Positions 17,383 through 26,744 of a DNA stretch of 64,000 nucleotides are shown in pieces. A model generated the notes under the pieces. The model had not been told where the DNA came from, made no database searches, and saw only the letters and a program-made list of their open reading frames with translations. The DNA comes from Janthinobacterium sp. GW456P (GTDB lineage: Bacteria > Pseudomonadota > Gammaproteobacteria > Burkholderiales > Burkholderiaceae_D), in assembly GCF_002127655.1 (NCBI RefSeq), contig NZ_NEHB01000004.1, forward strand, positions 62,298-126,297. Direction: 5' to 3'. The first letter of the stretch is position 1; the number at the start of each line of letters is the position of its first letter. The position numbers and the translations under genes are program-made.

Positions 17383-18306
17383 ATGAATCAACTAGCTAAC
17401 TTGAACCTGGACATGAATGACGACTTGACGGCGGTGTCGCCGCAAATCAAGGCGCAGATTCTGGCCGAGGCCCTCCCCTACATCCGCAATTTCCACGGCA
17501 AGACCATCGTCATCAAATACGGCGGCAACGCCATGACGGACGAACGCCTGAAGCACGGCTTCGCGCGCGACGTCATCCTGCTCAAGCTGGTGGGCATGAA
17601 CCCGGTCGTGGTGCACGGCGGCGGACCGCAGATCGACAACGCGCTGAAAAAAATCGGCAAGCAAGGCACCTTCGTGCAGGGCATGCGCATCACCGATGAA
17701 GAAACCATGGAAGTGGTCGAATGGGTGCTGGGCGGCGAAGTGCAGCAGGATATCGTCATGCTGATCAACCATTACGGCGGCCAGGCCGTCGGCCTGACGG
17801 GCAAGGATGGCGGCTTGATCCGCGCACGCAAGATGCAGATGCCGGACCGCGAACATCCGGGCGAATTCCTCGACATCGGCTTTGTGGGCGAGATCGACGC
17901 GATCAACCCGGCCGTCGTCAAGGCGCTGCAGGACGACGCCTTCATTCCCATCATCTCGCCGATCGGTTTCGGCCAGGATGGCCAGGCCTACAACATCAAC
18001 GCCGATGTCGTGGCGGGCAAGATCGCGGAAATCCTGAAAGCGGAAAAGCTGATCATGATGACCAACATCGCCGGCGTCCAGGACAAGCAGGGCAATCTGG
18101 TGACCGACCTGTCGGCACGCGAAATCGACGAGATGTTCGCCGATGGCACGATCTCGGGCGGCATGCTGCCGAAGATCTCCTCCGCCCTCGACGCCGCCAA
18201 GTCCGGCGTGAACACGGTGCACATCATCGATGGCCGCATCGAACACTCATTATTGCTGGAAGTGTTGACCGAGCAGGCTTTTGGTACTATGATCCGTTCG
18301 CACTAA
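17383..18306 (+). CDS. argB: Acetylglutamate kinase
   Basis: Second enzyme of arginine biosynthesis, phosphorylating N-acetylglutamate, 307 residues, cytosolic. Amino-acid-kinase motifs are IKYGGNAM at 44-51, [11 protein letters not shown] at 75-85 (substrate loop), [10 protein letters not shown] and the C-terminal [17 protein letters not shown]. The N-terminal helix [18 protein letters not shown] is of the extended, arginine-sensitive type that mediates hexamer formation, so feedback inhibition by arginine is likely. No arginine-operon partners are adjacent. A tRNA-Thr gene follows 65 bp downstream. Confidence 0.95.
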   Translation: MNQLANLNLDMNDDLTAVSPQIKAQILAEALPYIRNFHGKTIVIKYGGNAMTDERLKHGFARDVILLKLVGMNPVVVHGGGPQIDNALKKIGKQGTFVQGMRITDEETMEVVEWVLGGEVQQDIVMLINHYGGQAVGLTGKDGGLIRARKMQMPDREHPGEFLDIGFVGEIDAINPAVVKALQDDAFIPIISPIGFGQDGQAYNINADVVAGKIAEILKAEKLIMMTNIAGVQDKQGNLVTDLSAREIDEMFADGTISGGMLPKISSALDAAKSGVNTVHIIDGRIEHSLLLEVLTEQAFGTMIRSH

Positions 18307-18371
18307 AAAAATCGCAACGCATCACAGCGAGTAGTTTGGCGGCGCAGATCACCTGGCGCCGCTTTTAATTT

Positions 18372-18446
<75 letters not shown>

Positions 18447-18594
18447 ACTATATCTCCCCGTATCTGAAAAATGTCCATGGCTGCGTTGCCTCGCCTCGCC
18501 GTACATGCGTACTGTCTTCGTCAGTCCGCCTTGCCCTGAACACTTTTCCATCTGCTCTGCTATCTGTCGCCCGCATCTCCTCCGCGTTTCAGTT

Positions 18595-19530
18595 TCAATA
18601 CACCCGCTCGACCTTCAAGCCCTTCTGACGCAACAAGTCCGGCACGCTTTTCGTTCCCACCAAGTGCAGCACGCCGATGGCGGCCAGGCTGGACTTTTCG
18701 CGCGCCAGGAGTTTGGCGATGCCGTCGGCGAGAGCCGGGTTGCGGCCATCTAACAACACCTTTTGCACGAACTGCGCGGCGAACGAGGGGTCTGTCGCTG
18801 CCTTTGCCGCCAGCTTGTCGAAGGCGGCCGCGTCGGCGTTGCGCCACGCATCGGCGATCTCGCGCGCTTCCTGGCTTTGTTCCTGGTCCTCGATCGACGC
18901 CACGCCGTCTTCCAGGAAGCGGCACTGCTCAGCCGGCGACATGGCGCCAAACAGCGCCATCTGGCCTTCCATCGATTCGAGTTCGACGACGGGGATCTTG
19001 CGCGCCTTGGCCTGCTGCGACAGATAATTGTCGACGGCCAGGTCGGAGCGGTAGCCGAGGGTGGAAAATTCGCCGATGGCCAGCACGCTGGCCAGCATCC
19101 ACGGCTTCATCGGCGCCACCGATTCGGCTGGAATGCCGTATTTTTGCAACAGCGGCGCCAGGCGCGGGGCCAGGGTCTGGCGGCAGTCGGCGGGCGCCTT
19201 GCTGCCCGGCGCCTCCGTGCCGTATTTCAGCACGGCGCCAACAGCCTTGCGCGGATCGGCGCCGGGATCGATCTCCAGCGCCAGCGCCCCGGCCCGCTGC
19301 AGCGCCTGCGTTACTGTCGGTTCAAGCGGGTAAAAATCGGGCGCGCCGACATGGATGGTGCCGAACAAATACAGGGTGTGTGCCGCATCCTGCACCTTGA
19401 ACAGGGCGCCCCGGTTTTGCGCCACGGGCGGCGCTTCGGCGAAGACCGCCGGCAACGGCAGCAAGAATAATCCGCAAAACATCACTATAATCTGGCGTCG
19501 CATGGTTTTCCTGATTGTTGAATTTTTCAT
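18595..19530 (-). CDS. TraB/GumN family protein (predicted periplasmic)
   Basis: Protein of 311 residues. A signal peptide is clear (basic start, then IIVMFCGLFLLPLPAVFA, cut near residue 31). The TraB/GumN/PrgY pattern follows: LYLFGTIHVGAPDFYPLEP with the GxxH motif, then VVELESMEGQMALF with the conserved glutamate, a long helical middle, and a C-terminal IGVLHLVGTKSVPDLLRQKG containing the second GxLH-type histidine. Members of this clan are proposed metalloproteases or Tiki-like hydrolases; the function in this branch is not known. It lies between tRNA-Thr and the HAD nucleotidase gene, on the opposite strand. Confidence 0.85.
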   Translation of the reverse strand: MKNSTIRKTMRRQIIVMFCGLFLLPLPAVFAEAPPVAQNRGALFKVQDAAHTLYLFGTIHVGAPDFYPLEPTVTQALQRAGALALEIDPGADPRKAVGAVLKYGTEAPGSKAPADCRQTLAPRLAPLLQKYGIPAESVAPMKPWMLASVLAIGEFSTLGYRSDLAVDNYLSQQAKARKIPVVELESMEGQMALFGAMSPAEQCRFLEDGVASIEDQEQSQEAREIADAWRNADAAAFDKLAAKAATDPSFAAQFVQKVLLDGRNPALADGIAKLLAREKSSLAAIGVLHLVGTKSVPDLLRQKGLKVERVY

Positions 19531-19554
19531 CTTCTCTCGCTAGCAAAGACTCTC

Positions 19555-20289
19555 GTGCCTGTGTCCCATCTTAACCGCTCGTCGCAGGTCTGGCTGTTTG
19601 ACCTCGACAACACGCTGCACAATGCCTCGCACGCCATTTTCCCCACCATCACGGCCAATATGAACACGTATATTGCCCGCGTACTGGGCGACGGCGTGAC
19701 GCCGGCCGACGACGCCATCGTCAATGCGGCGCGCGCGGCTTACTGGCGCCGCTATGGCGCCACCTTGCTGGGCATGGTCAAGCACCATCAGGTGCAGGCC
19801 GCGCATTTTTTGCACGAGACGCACGCCTTCGACGATTTGCGCGCCATGATACGCGCCGAGCGGGGACTGGGGGCTTTACTCAAACGCCTGCCTGGCCGTA
19901 AAATTTTACTCACCAACGCGCCGCTGCGCTATTCGAGCGACGTGATGCGCCACCTGGGACTGCGCCGGCACTTTTCACACCACGTCGCCATCGAGGCGAT
20001 GCAGGTGCACCGCCAGCTGCGGCCCAAGCCATCGACGCTGATGCTGCGCAAACTGATGCGCAAGCATCAGATCCGCCCTGGGCGCTGCATCCTGGTGGAA
20101 GACACCCTCGCCAACCTGAAGGGCGCAAAAAGACTGGGCCTGCGCACGGCCTGGGTCACGCAATACCTGAAAATGGCCGATCCGATCGGCGTGGCGAAGT
20201 TGCCCAAGGCGTTAAATCGCCCCGCTTACGTCGATGTCAAAGTAAAATCTGTCCGGCATTTGGCACGCCGCCTTCACCGTCTGCGTTGA
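19555..20289 (+). CDS. HAD-family pyrimidine 5'-nucleotidase
   Basis: Haloacid-dehalogenase hydrolase of 244 residues. Motif I is WLFDLDNTLHN at about 14-24 (nucleophile Asp and acid Asp), motif II is ILLTNAPLR, and motif III/IV is RPKPS...LVEDTLANLKGAKRLG. This matches the SDT1/PHM8-like pyrimidine 5'-nucleotidase subfamily (TIGR01993). The start is GTG. In betaproteobacteria this gene usually lies between argB and slmA; here tRNA-Thr and a TraB-like gene have come between argB and it. It probably shares transcription with slmA, which begins about 100 bp downstream. Confidence 0.85.
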   Translation: MPVSHLNRSSQVWLFDLDNTLHNASHAIFPTITANMNTYIARVLGDGVTPADDAIVNAARAAYWRRYGATLLGMVKHHQVQAAHFLHETHAFDDLRAMIRAERGLGALLKRLPGRKILLTNAPLRYSSDVMRHLGLRRHFSHHVAIEAMQVHRQLRPKPSTLMLRKLMRKHQIRPGRCILVEDTLANLKGAKRLGLRTAWVTQYLKMADPIGVAKLPKALNRPAYVDVKVKSVRHLARRLHRLR

Positions 20290-20391
20290 AGGGGACTCCT
20301 GGGCTTCCGGTTGACGCCGGAAGCCGCACCGCTAGCGGCGGTGACGGACCTCCCCATCAAGGCAGCATTTTTTTTAACGACAAGAGAAAAT

Positions 20392-20967
20392 ATGGCAAGC
20401 ACACCGCCGGGCCAACGCAGGCTACAAATTCTTCAGGCCCTCGCCGCAATGCTGGAGCAGCCGAAAGGCGAAAAGATCACCACCGCCGCACTGGCGGCCA
20501 GACTGACCGTATCGGAAGCGGCCCTGTACCGCCATTTCGCCAGCAAGGCGCAAATGTTCGAAGGGCTGATCGAATTCATCGAGTCGAGCGTCTTCGGCCT
20601 GATCAACCAGATCGCGGAAAAGCACAGCGACGGCATGACGCAAACGCGCGACATCGTCGGCATGCTGCTCAATTTCGCCATCAGCAATCCGGGCATGACG
20701 CGCGTGCTGATCGGCGACGCGCTGGTCAATGAGGACGAGCGCCTGCAAGTGCGCATGAACCAGTTCTACGACCGCGTGGAACTGGCGCTTAAGCAGGCCT
20801 TGCGCGTGGCCGCCGCCGAAGGCCATGGCAAGGAAAGCGAAGTGGCAGCGCGCGCCACCCTGATCGTCAGCTTCGTCATCGGACGCTGGCACCGCTACGC
20901 CAAGAGCGGCTTCAAGATCAATCCCTCCCAGGAAGCGGCGCTGCAAATCGCCATGCTGCTGGGGTAA
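20392..20967 (+). CDS. slmA: Nucleoid occlusion factor SlmA
   Basis: TetR-family protein of 191 residues that binds chromosomal sites and blocks FtsZ ring assembly over the nucleoid. The N-terminal helix-turn-helix is EKITTAALAARLTVSEAALY, then RHFASKAQMFEGLIEFIE, a nearly diagnostic SlmA stretch. The C-terminal helices include NFAISNPGMTRVLIGDAL and FVIGRWHRYAKSGFK. The ATG at 20392 is preceded by AAGAGAAA; an upstream in-frame extension to 20311 lacks support. It follows the HAD nucleotidase gene and precedes pabB. Confidence 0.92.
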   Translation: MASTPPGQRRLQILQALAAMLEQPKGEKITTAALAARLTVSEAALYRHFASKAQMFEGLIEFIESSVFGLINQIAEKHSDGMTQTRDIVGMLLNFAISNPGMTRVLIGDALVNEDERLQVRMNQFYDRVELALKQALRVAAAEGHGKESEVAARATLIVSFVIGRWHRYAKSGFKINPSQEAALQIAMLLG

Positions 20968-20988
20968 GTCACCGCCGCGGCTGTCCCC

Positions 20989-22827
20989 ATGCATACCGAT
21001 TGCTTCGCCCTGCTCGACGACGCCAGCACGCCCGGCGCCGCATCGCGCCTGTACACGGGCCTGGCGGCGGTCTTGCGGTGCGGCGAGGGGGAACAGTGGC
21101 CGGCCCTGCTCGAAGGGCTGCAAGCGGCCTTGCAACGCGGCCAGCACGCCGTCAGCGTGTGCGGCTACGAGCTGGGCGCGCACTTGCTGGGCATGCCGCC
21201 GCGCGCGGCAGATCCCGGCGCGGCGCCGCTGGCGCAGGTGCTGGTCTTCGAACATTGCACGCAGCTGTCGCAGGACGAGGTGCTGCAATGGCTGGCCGAA
21301 CGTACGCCGGCGACGGAAGCACCGGCCGGCATCGCCGGCATCCGCGCCAATGTGGACCAGGCCGAATTCACGCGCGCATTGAACCGCATCCACGACTACA
21401 TCGTGGCCGGCGACACCTATCAGGTCAACTACACGTATCGCTTGCGCTTTGACGCCTTCGGCTCGCCCCTGGCCCTGTATGCGCGGCTGCGCGCCCGTCA
21501 GCCCGTGCCATATGGCGCGCTGGTGATGCTGCCCGATGGCGGCGCCCTGCTGTCGCTGTCGCCGGAGCTGTTCGTGCGCCATGCACAGGGCGAGCTGACG
21601 GCGCGTCCCATGAAGGGCACGGCGCCGGCGGCCCCTGCGGATCAAGAGGAAGAAAACGCGCGCCGCGCCGCCACCCTGGCCAGCGACCCGAAAAATCGCG
21701 CGGAAAACCTGATGATCGTCGACCTGCTGCGCAACGACATCGGCCGCATCGCCGTCACCGGGTCCGTCAAGGTGCCGGCGTTGTTCGAAGTGACGCGCTA
21801 CAGCAGCGTGCTGCAGATGACGTCCACCGTGCAGGCGCGCCTGCGCGGCGACGCCAGCCTGTTTGACATCTTCCAGGCCCTGTACCCATGCGGCTCAATC
21901 ACGGGCGCGCCGAAACGCCGCACCATGGAGATCATCGCCGAACTCGAGCCGGCCCCGCGCGGCGTCTATACGGGCGCCATCGGCTGGTTCGATCCGCCGG
22001 CCGCCGGCGCCGCCCATGCCGTGGGCGACTTTTGCATGTCCGTGCCGATCCGCACCCTGGCCTTGCAGCCGGTTGGCCCTGGCGGCCTGCGGCGCGGCGA
22101 AATGGGCGTCGGCGCCGGCATCGTGCTCGACAGCGACCCGCACGAGGAATTTGCCGAATGCCAGCTCAAGGCCTGCTTCCTGACAGGGCTGAGCAACGAC
22201 TTTGAACTGTTCGAAACCCTGCACGCCAGCCGCGCCGGCGGCTGCCGCCAGCAGGAGCGCCACCTGGCGCGCCTGGCAGCATCGGGCGCCTACTTCGGTT
22301 TTGCCTGGGATGCCGATGCCGCCCGCGCCGCGCTGCAGGCGGCCTGCGCCGCGCGCCCCGACGATGCGCCCTTCCGCCTGCGCCTGGCGCTGCGCCAGGA
22401 TGGCCAGTTCAGCGTGCAAAGCGGCGCCCTGAGCACCTTGCCGGACACGGTCAAGGTCATGCTGGCGCCCGACGCCACCGTGGCGGACGACCTGTTCCTG
22501 CGCCACAAGAGCAGCGTGCGCGCGCGCTACGACGCGGCGTGGCGTGCGGCCGAGGCGCAAGGGGGCTTCGACATGCTGTTCTTTAATGACCGGGGCGAAC
22601 TGACGGAGGGCGGGCGCAGCAATGTCTTCGTCCGGCTCGATGGCCGCTGGCACACGCCGCCCCTGTCCTGCGGCCTGCTGCCCGGCGTGCAACGCGCAGC
22701 CATGCTGGCCGATCCCTGCTGGAACGCGCAGGAAACCATCATCACGCGCCCCATGCTGGCGCGCGCCGAGGCGATTGTCGTCTGCAATGCGCTGCGCGGG
22801 GCGCTGCCGGCAAAACTGATTACTTGA
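20989..22827 (+). CDS. pabB: Fused aminodeoxychorismate synthase component I and aminodeoxychorismate lyase
   Basis: Bifunctional protein of 612 residues in folate (p-aminobenzoate) synthesis. Residues about 1-370 form the chorismate-binding PabB domain: GDTYQVNYTYRL, LSLSPELFV, RPMKGTAP, SDPKNRAENLMIVDLLRNDI and the active-site PCGSITGAPKRRTM. Residues about 400-612 form a class IV aminotransferase (PabC-like) with HKSSVRARYD carrying the likely PLP lysine, and FNDRGELTEGGRSNVFV. The fusion would convert chorismate plus ammonia to p-aminobenzoate, with a separate PabA glutaminase elsewhere. Its 3' end overlaps the convergent DUF1428 gene by 8 bp. Confidence 0.92.
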   Translation: MHTDCFALLDDASTPGAASRLYTGLAAVLRCGEGEQWPALLEGLQAALQRGQHAVSVCGYELGAHLLGMPPRAADPGAAPLAQVLVFEHCTQLSQDEVLQWLAERTPATEAPAGIAGIRANVDQAEFTRALNRIHDYIVAGDTYQVNYTYRLRFDAFGSPLALYARLRARQPVPYGALVMLPDGGALLSLSPELFVRHAQGELTARPMKGTAPAAPADQEEENARRAATLASDPKNRAENLMIVDLLRNDIGRIAVTGSVKVPALFEVTRYSSVLQMTSTVQARLRGDASLFDIFQALYPCGSITGAPKRRTMEIIAELEPAPRGVYTGAIGWFDPPAAGAAHAVGDFCMSVPIRTLALQPVGPGGLRRGEMGVGAGIVLDSDPHEEFAECQLKACFLTGLSNDFELFETLHASRAGGCRQQERHLARLAASGAYFGFAWDADAARAALQAACAARPDDAPFRLRLALRQDGQFSVQSGALSTLPDTVKVMLAPDATVADDLFLRHKSSVRARYDAAWRAAEAQGGFDMLFFNDRGELTEGGRSNVFVRLDGRWHTPPLSCGLLPGVQRAAMLADPCWNAQETIITRPMLARAEAIVVCNALRGALPAKLIT

Positions 22828-23182
22828 TGTCAACTTGCATCTCGTAGCCGCCGTAGATCATCCTCTTGCCATCGAACGGCAGCTTGGCCGGGTCCATCAT
22901 CTCGGCCAGGCGCGGGTCTTTCATGACCTTGTCGTTGATTTCATCGCGCCTGGCGCGCGACTCATACACGATCCATGAAAACACCACCACTTCGCCATCC
23001 TGCAGGTCCACCGCCTGCGGGAACGAAGTCAGCTTGCCCGGCTTGACATCGTCACCCACGCACTCGCGAAATTCCAGCGCGCCATATTCGCGCCAGACGG
23101 CGCCGCAGGCGCGCGACATGGCCAGGTAGGCATCGAGCTTGGCTTTCGGTACGGGCACCACAAATCCATCGACATACGCCAT
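22820..23182 (-). CDS. DUF1428 family protein (YbaA-like)
   Basis: Protein of 120 residues with the DUF1428/YbaA pattern: MAYVDGFVVPVPKAKLDAY at the N terminus, EFRECVGDDV, VVVFSWIVYESRARRDEINDKV and a C-terminal DGKRMIYGGYEMQ. This is an alpha/beta ferredoxin-like fold of unknown function related to dimeric alpha-beta barrels. AAGGAGA at a good distance supports this ATG rather than one eleven codons upstream. It stands alone and is convergent with pabB. Confidence 0.85.
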   Translation of the reverse strand: MAYVDGFVVPVPKAKLDAYLAMSRACGAVWREYGALEFRECVGDDVKPGKLTSFPQAVDLQDGEVVVFSWIVYESRARRDEINDKVMKDPRLAEMMDPAKLPFDGKRMIYGGYEMQVDIK

Positions 23183-23255
23183 GATGTTCTCCTTTGTTGT
23201 GACAAACGCGAACAACCAGCTTAGGACAATGATAGCAAGACGACAAGCACGGCAT

Positions 23256-23285
23256 TAAAAAAAAAGCAGGCGTTCAAGCCTGCTT
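23256..23285 (-). terminator. Rho-independent terminator of the glutathione peroxidase gene
   Basis: On the minus strand, AAGCAGGC and GCCTGCTT form a perfect 8-bp stem with a 6-nt loop, followed by a run of at least eight T. It begins 14 bp after the stop codon. Confidence 0.9.
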
Positions 23286-23298
23286 GGGTCCCGGCAAC

Positions 23299-23892
23299 TT
23301 ACATCGCCAGCGCTTTTTCCACCGCGCCAACGAGTTTCTTGTCGTCCGGCGTCACCTTGCTGGGGAAGCTCTCCACCACTTTGCCGTGGCGGTCGATCAG
23401 GTATTTGTGGAAATTCCAGGCCGGGGTCTTGCCCGTCTGCTTGATCAAGTCCACGTACAGGGGGTTCGGCGTGGGGCCGGACACCACCGATTTGGCGAAC
23501 ATGGGGAACTTCACGCCGTAGGTGTTGTAGCAGAAATCGGCGATTTCCTTGCTGTTGCCCGGCTCCTGCTTGCCGAAATCGTTCGACGGGAAGCCCAGCA
23601 CCACCAGGCCCTTGCTGCCATACTTGGCATACAGCGCCTCGAGTCCTTCATACTGGTTGGTAAAACCGCAATAGCTGGCGGTATTCACTACCAGCACGAC
23701 CTTGCCCGCATACTGGCACAGGTTTTGCGGCGCTTCATCCTGCAGGCGGTTGAAGGTCTGCTTAAGGATGGCTGGGCAGGCGGCCGGCGCGGCGGCAGCT
23801 GGCGCGGTGTCGGCGGCATGGGCCGGCATGGCCAGGCTGGCGCCGGCGGCTAGGGTGGTGAGCGCAAACAGCTGGGCAAGAGTCTTGGACAT
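23299..23892 (-). CDS. Glutathione peroxidase family protein, exported
   Basis: Thiol peroxidase of 197 residues. A signal peptide (SKTLAQLFALTTLAAGASLA, cut near AHA-A) is followed by an Ala-rich linker and the peroxidase domain. The active-site Cys lies in NTASYCGFTNQYEGL, the partner motifs are GFPSNDFGKQEPG and the conserved Trp in PAWNFHKYLID. A cysteine replaces selenocysteine. Export points to peroxide defence in the periplasm. ATGs 4 and 11 codons upstream are possible but give a poorer signal. The middle stretch ACPAILKQTFNRLQ is typical of the proteobacterial exported branch. Confidence 0.88.
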   Translation of the reverse strand: MSKTLAQLFALTTLAAGASLAMPAHAADTAPAAAAPAACPAILKQTFNRLQDEAPQNLCQYAGKVVLVVNTASYCGFTNQYEGLEALYAKYGSKGLVVLGFPSNDFGKQEPGNSKEIADFCYNTYGVKFPMFAKSVVSGPTPNPLYVDLIKQTGKTPAWNFHKYLIDRHGKVVESFPSKVTPDDKKLVGAVEKALAM

Positions 23893-24067
23893 GAAGGGCA
23901 CCATGGTTGAACGGAAAAAAACCATTCTATGTCAAACGCCACATGCGCGTACAAGACGCACAACAACAGCGATTGCTTGAGCGACATCAACGACCGTGCA
24001 GTACTTGCCCAGCGCACAGTTTTTTTACCTATGCTCGGCCTTCCTGCCCTTGCCTTGTGGAGTTGCC

Positions 24068-25192
24068 ATGCCCTTCCCGCACCTGACCGCATTACCTACC
24101 GCCCTGCTGGCCGCCAGCCTGCTCCTCCTGGCGCCAGGCGGCGCGCACGCCGCCACGACGGCCAAAGCCGTCAAGCCCGCCGCGACCGGCGATGCTCCCG
24201 CCCTGCCCGGCTACCAGGCCGACCTGAGCCAGACCACGGTATCCGGCCTGTCCTCGGGCGCCTTCATGGCGGCGCAGTTTGCCGTCGCCTACTCGGCCAC
24301 GGTGACCGGCGCCGGCATCATCGCGGGCGGCCCGTATTTCTGCTCGGGCCAGCCGGGCCGCTTCCCCTACATTCCCTACCTGACGAACGCGCTGACCACC
24401 TGCATGAATCCCGGCAGCGCGCAGGTGGCGCCGCCCGTCGCCAGCGAATTGCTGCGCGCGGCAAACGATTTTGCGCGCGAGCGTCTCATCGACGACACGG
24501 CCAACCTGAAACGCCAGCGCGTGTATCTGTTCAGCGGAACGAAAGACCAGACCGTGACGCGGCCGGTGGTGGAACAGGTGGGAAAATTCTATCAACTTGC
24601 GGGCACGCCGGCGGCGCAGATCCGCTTCGTCGACACGCTCGGCGCGGGCCACGCCATCCTGACCGACAGCAACGCCGACAAGCCTTGCGCCGTGACGGAG
24701 TCGCCCTTCATCAACGACTGCGACTACGTGCAGGCGCGCGACATCCTGCAGCACCTGTATCCGGGCCTGCAACCGTCATCGACCACCCTGACGGGCAAGC
24801 TGATCGCCTTCAACCAGCGCAGCTTCATCCAGAGCGCGTACTCCAGCATGAACAATACGGCCTACGCCTACATCCCGAAAGCCTGCGACAGCGAGAGCTG
24901 CCGCGTGCACGTGGTGTTCCACGGCTGCCTGCAAACGACGCAGGCCATCGGCGACCGTTTCTATACCAGCACCGGCTACAACCAGGTGGCGGACGCCAAC
25001 AAGATCATCGTGCTGTATCCGCAGGCCGAGCCGAGCCCCGTCTACCCGTACAACCCGAAAGGCTGCTGGGATTTCTGGGGCTACACCAGCATCAATCCGA
25101 TCGATCCGGATTTCTACCGCAAGAGCGGCACGCAGATGGAAGCGGTCAAGGGCATGCTCGACCGCCTCGCCGCGCGCCGTGGCGCACGCTAG
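24068..25192 (+). CDS. PHB depolymerase-like esterase, secreted or periplasmic
   Basis: Protein of 374 residues with a signal peptide (LTALPTALLAASLLLLAPGG, cut near AHA-A). The nucleophile motif is VSGLSSGAFMA near residue 57, the acid lies in FSGTKDQTV and the histidine in GAGHAI. The C-terminal half has VHVVFHGCLQTTQAIGDRF and GCWDFWGY, a pattern of Rhodospirillum-type and related short-chain PHB depolymerases. Paired cysteines suggest disulfides. It is unrelated in layout to the esterase at 11243-12508. GGAG six bases upstream supports this ATG. Degradation of released or extracellular polyhydroxybutyrate is the family inference. Confidence 0.82.
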   Translation: MPFPHLTALPTALLAASLLLLAPGGAHAATTAKAVKPAATGDAPALPGYQADLSQTTVSGLSSGAFMAAQFAVAYSATVTGAGIIAGGPYFCSGQPGRFPYIPYLTNALTTCMNPGSAQVAPPVASELLRAANDFARERLIDDTANLKRQRVYLFSGTKDQTVTRPVVEQVGKFYQLAGTPAAQIRFVDTLGAGHAILTDSNADKPCAVTESPFINDCDYVQARDILQHLYPGLQPSSTTLTGKLIAFNQRSFIQSAYSSMNNTAYAYIPKACDSESCRVHVVFHGCLQTTQAIGDRFYTSTGYNQVADANKIIVLYPQAEPSPVYPYNPKGCWDFWGYTSINPIDPDFYRKSGTQMEAVKGMLDRLAARRGAR

Positions 25193-25198
25193 GCAGCC

Positions 25199-26653
25199 TT
25201 AGATCCCGCCCATGCAGATGTATTTGATAACAAGATAGTCTTCGATGCCGTAGGTCGACCCTTCCCGGCCCAGGCCCGATTGCTTGACGCCGCCGAAGGG
25301 AGCGATCTCGTTCGAGATCAGGCCCGTGTTCACACCGACCATGCCCGTTTCCAGGCCTTCGGCCACTCTCCAGATGCGGCCGATGTCGCGCGAATAGAAG
25401 TAGGCCGCCAGACCGAATTCCGTGTTGTTGGCCAGGGCGATCACTTCATCGTCCGTCTTGAAGCGGAACAGGGGCGCCAGCGGGCCGAAGGTTTCTTCGG
25501 TGGCCACGCGCATGTCGTTCGTCACGTCGGCGATGATGGTCGGCTCGAAGAAGCCGTTGCCCAGCGCATGGCGCTTGCCGCCGGCCAGCAGGCGGCCGCC
25601 CTTGCCCAGCGCGTCGGCCACGTGCTCTTCCACCTTGGCGACGGCCTTGGCGTCGATCAGCGGGCCTTGCGTGACGCCCGCCTCGATGCCATTGCCCACC
25701 TTCAGCTTGGCCACGGCGGCCACCAGTTTCTCGGCGAACGCGTCATACACGCTGTCTTGCACATACAGGCGGTTGGCGCACACGCAGGTCTGGCCCGCGT
25801 TGCGGTATTTCGAGGCGATGGCGCCTTCCACTGCCGCGTCCAGGTCGGCGTCGTCGAAGACGATGAACGGCGCATTGCCGCCCAGTTCCAGCGACAGTTT
25901 CTTGATCGTCGGCGCGCATTGTTCGGCCAGCAAACGGCCCACTTGCGTGGAACCCGTAAACGTCAGCTTGCGCACGATGGGGTTCGACGTCATTTCACCG
26001 CCGATCTCTTTCGGCGCACCGGTGACGATGCTGAACACGCCGGCAGGCACGCCCGCGCGCTCGGCCAGCACGGCCAGCGCCAGCGCGGAAAACGGCGTCG
26101 CTTCGGCAGGTTTCAGGACCATCGGGCAGCCGGCGGCCAGGGCCGGGCCGACTTTGCGCGTGATCATGGCGGCAGGGAAGTTCCACGGCGTGATGGCGGC
26201 GCATACGCCGATCGGCTCCTTGGTCACCACCAGGCGGCGGTCCGGCCATGGCGACTGCAGGGTGTCGCCCGCCACGCGCTTGCCTTCTTCCGCGAACCAC
26301 TCGATGAACGAGGCGCCGAACTGCACTTCGCCCTTCGCTTCCGGCAGGGGCTTGCCCTGCTCGGTGGTCATGATCAGCGCCAGGTCGTCGGCGTTTTCCA
26401 GGATCAGGTCATGCCAGCGACGCAGCACGGCCGCGCGCTCCTTGGCGGTCTTCTTGCGCCAGGCGGGCCAGGCGGCATTGGCCGCCTCGATGGCGCGGCG
26501 CGTCTCGGCTGCGCCCATCAGGGGCACCGTGCCGAGATGCTCGCCGGTGGCGGGATTGCTCACATTAATCGTCTGGCCGCCATCGGCGTCCATCCAGGCG
26601 CCATTCACGTAAGCCTGGTGACGCAACAAGGTAGGATCTTTCAACTGCAGCAT
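25199..26653 (-). CDS. gabD: NAD(P)-dependent succinate-semialdehyde dehydrogenase (GabD family)
   Basis: Aldehyde dehydrogenase of 484 residues. The general base is Glu256 in LSLELGGNAPF, the catalytic cysteine is Cys290 in AGQTCVCANR, and Cys292 gives the redox-sensitive CxC typical of GabD. The NAD(P)-binding region is ITPWNFPAAMITRK, and the C terminus ends GLGREGSTYGIEDYL. GGAG suits the second ATG (26653) rather than 26659. Expected reaction: succinate semialdehyde to succinate. The close 2-oxoglutarate-semialdehyde dehydrogenases cannot be excluded, which matters because the Weimberg genes 12 kb away lack such an enzyme. Confidence 0.85.
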   Translation of the reverse strand: MLQLKDPTLLRHQAYVNGAWMDADGGQTINVSNPATGEHLGTVPLMGAAETRRAIEAANAAWPAWRKKTAKERAAVLRRWHDLILENADDLALIMTTEQGKPLPEAKGEVQFGASFIEWFAEEGKRVAGDTLQSPWPDRRLVVTKEPIGVCAAITPWNFPAAMITRKVGPALAAGCPMVLKPAEATPFSALALAVLAERAGVPAGVFSIVTGAPKEIGGEMTSNPIVRKLTFTGSTQVGRLLAEQCAPTIKKLSLELGGNAPFIVFDDADLDAAVEGAIASKYRNAGQTCVCANRLYVQDSVYDAFAEKLVAAVAKLKVGNGIEAGVTQGPLIDAKAVAKVEEHVADALGKGGRLLAGGKRHALGNGFFEPTIIADVTNDMRVATEETFGPLAPLFRFKTDDEVIALANNTEFGLAAYFYSRDIGRIWRVAEGLETGMVGVNTGLISNEIAPFGGVKQSGLGREGSTYGIEDYLVIKYICMGGI

Positions 26654-26744
26654 ATGCATCTCCGGTCTGATTTGAATTATGACGAGGGATACTATGCCAC
26701 AGCGCGGCCGATTCCGCAGGCGATGCGCTGAACTACCCTACCCT

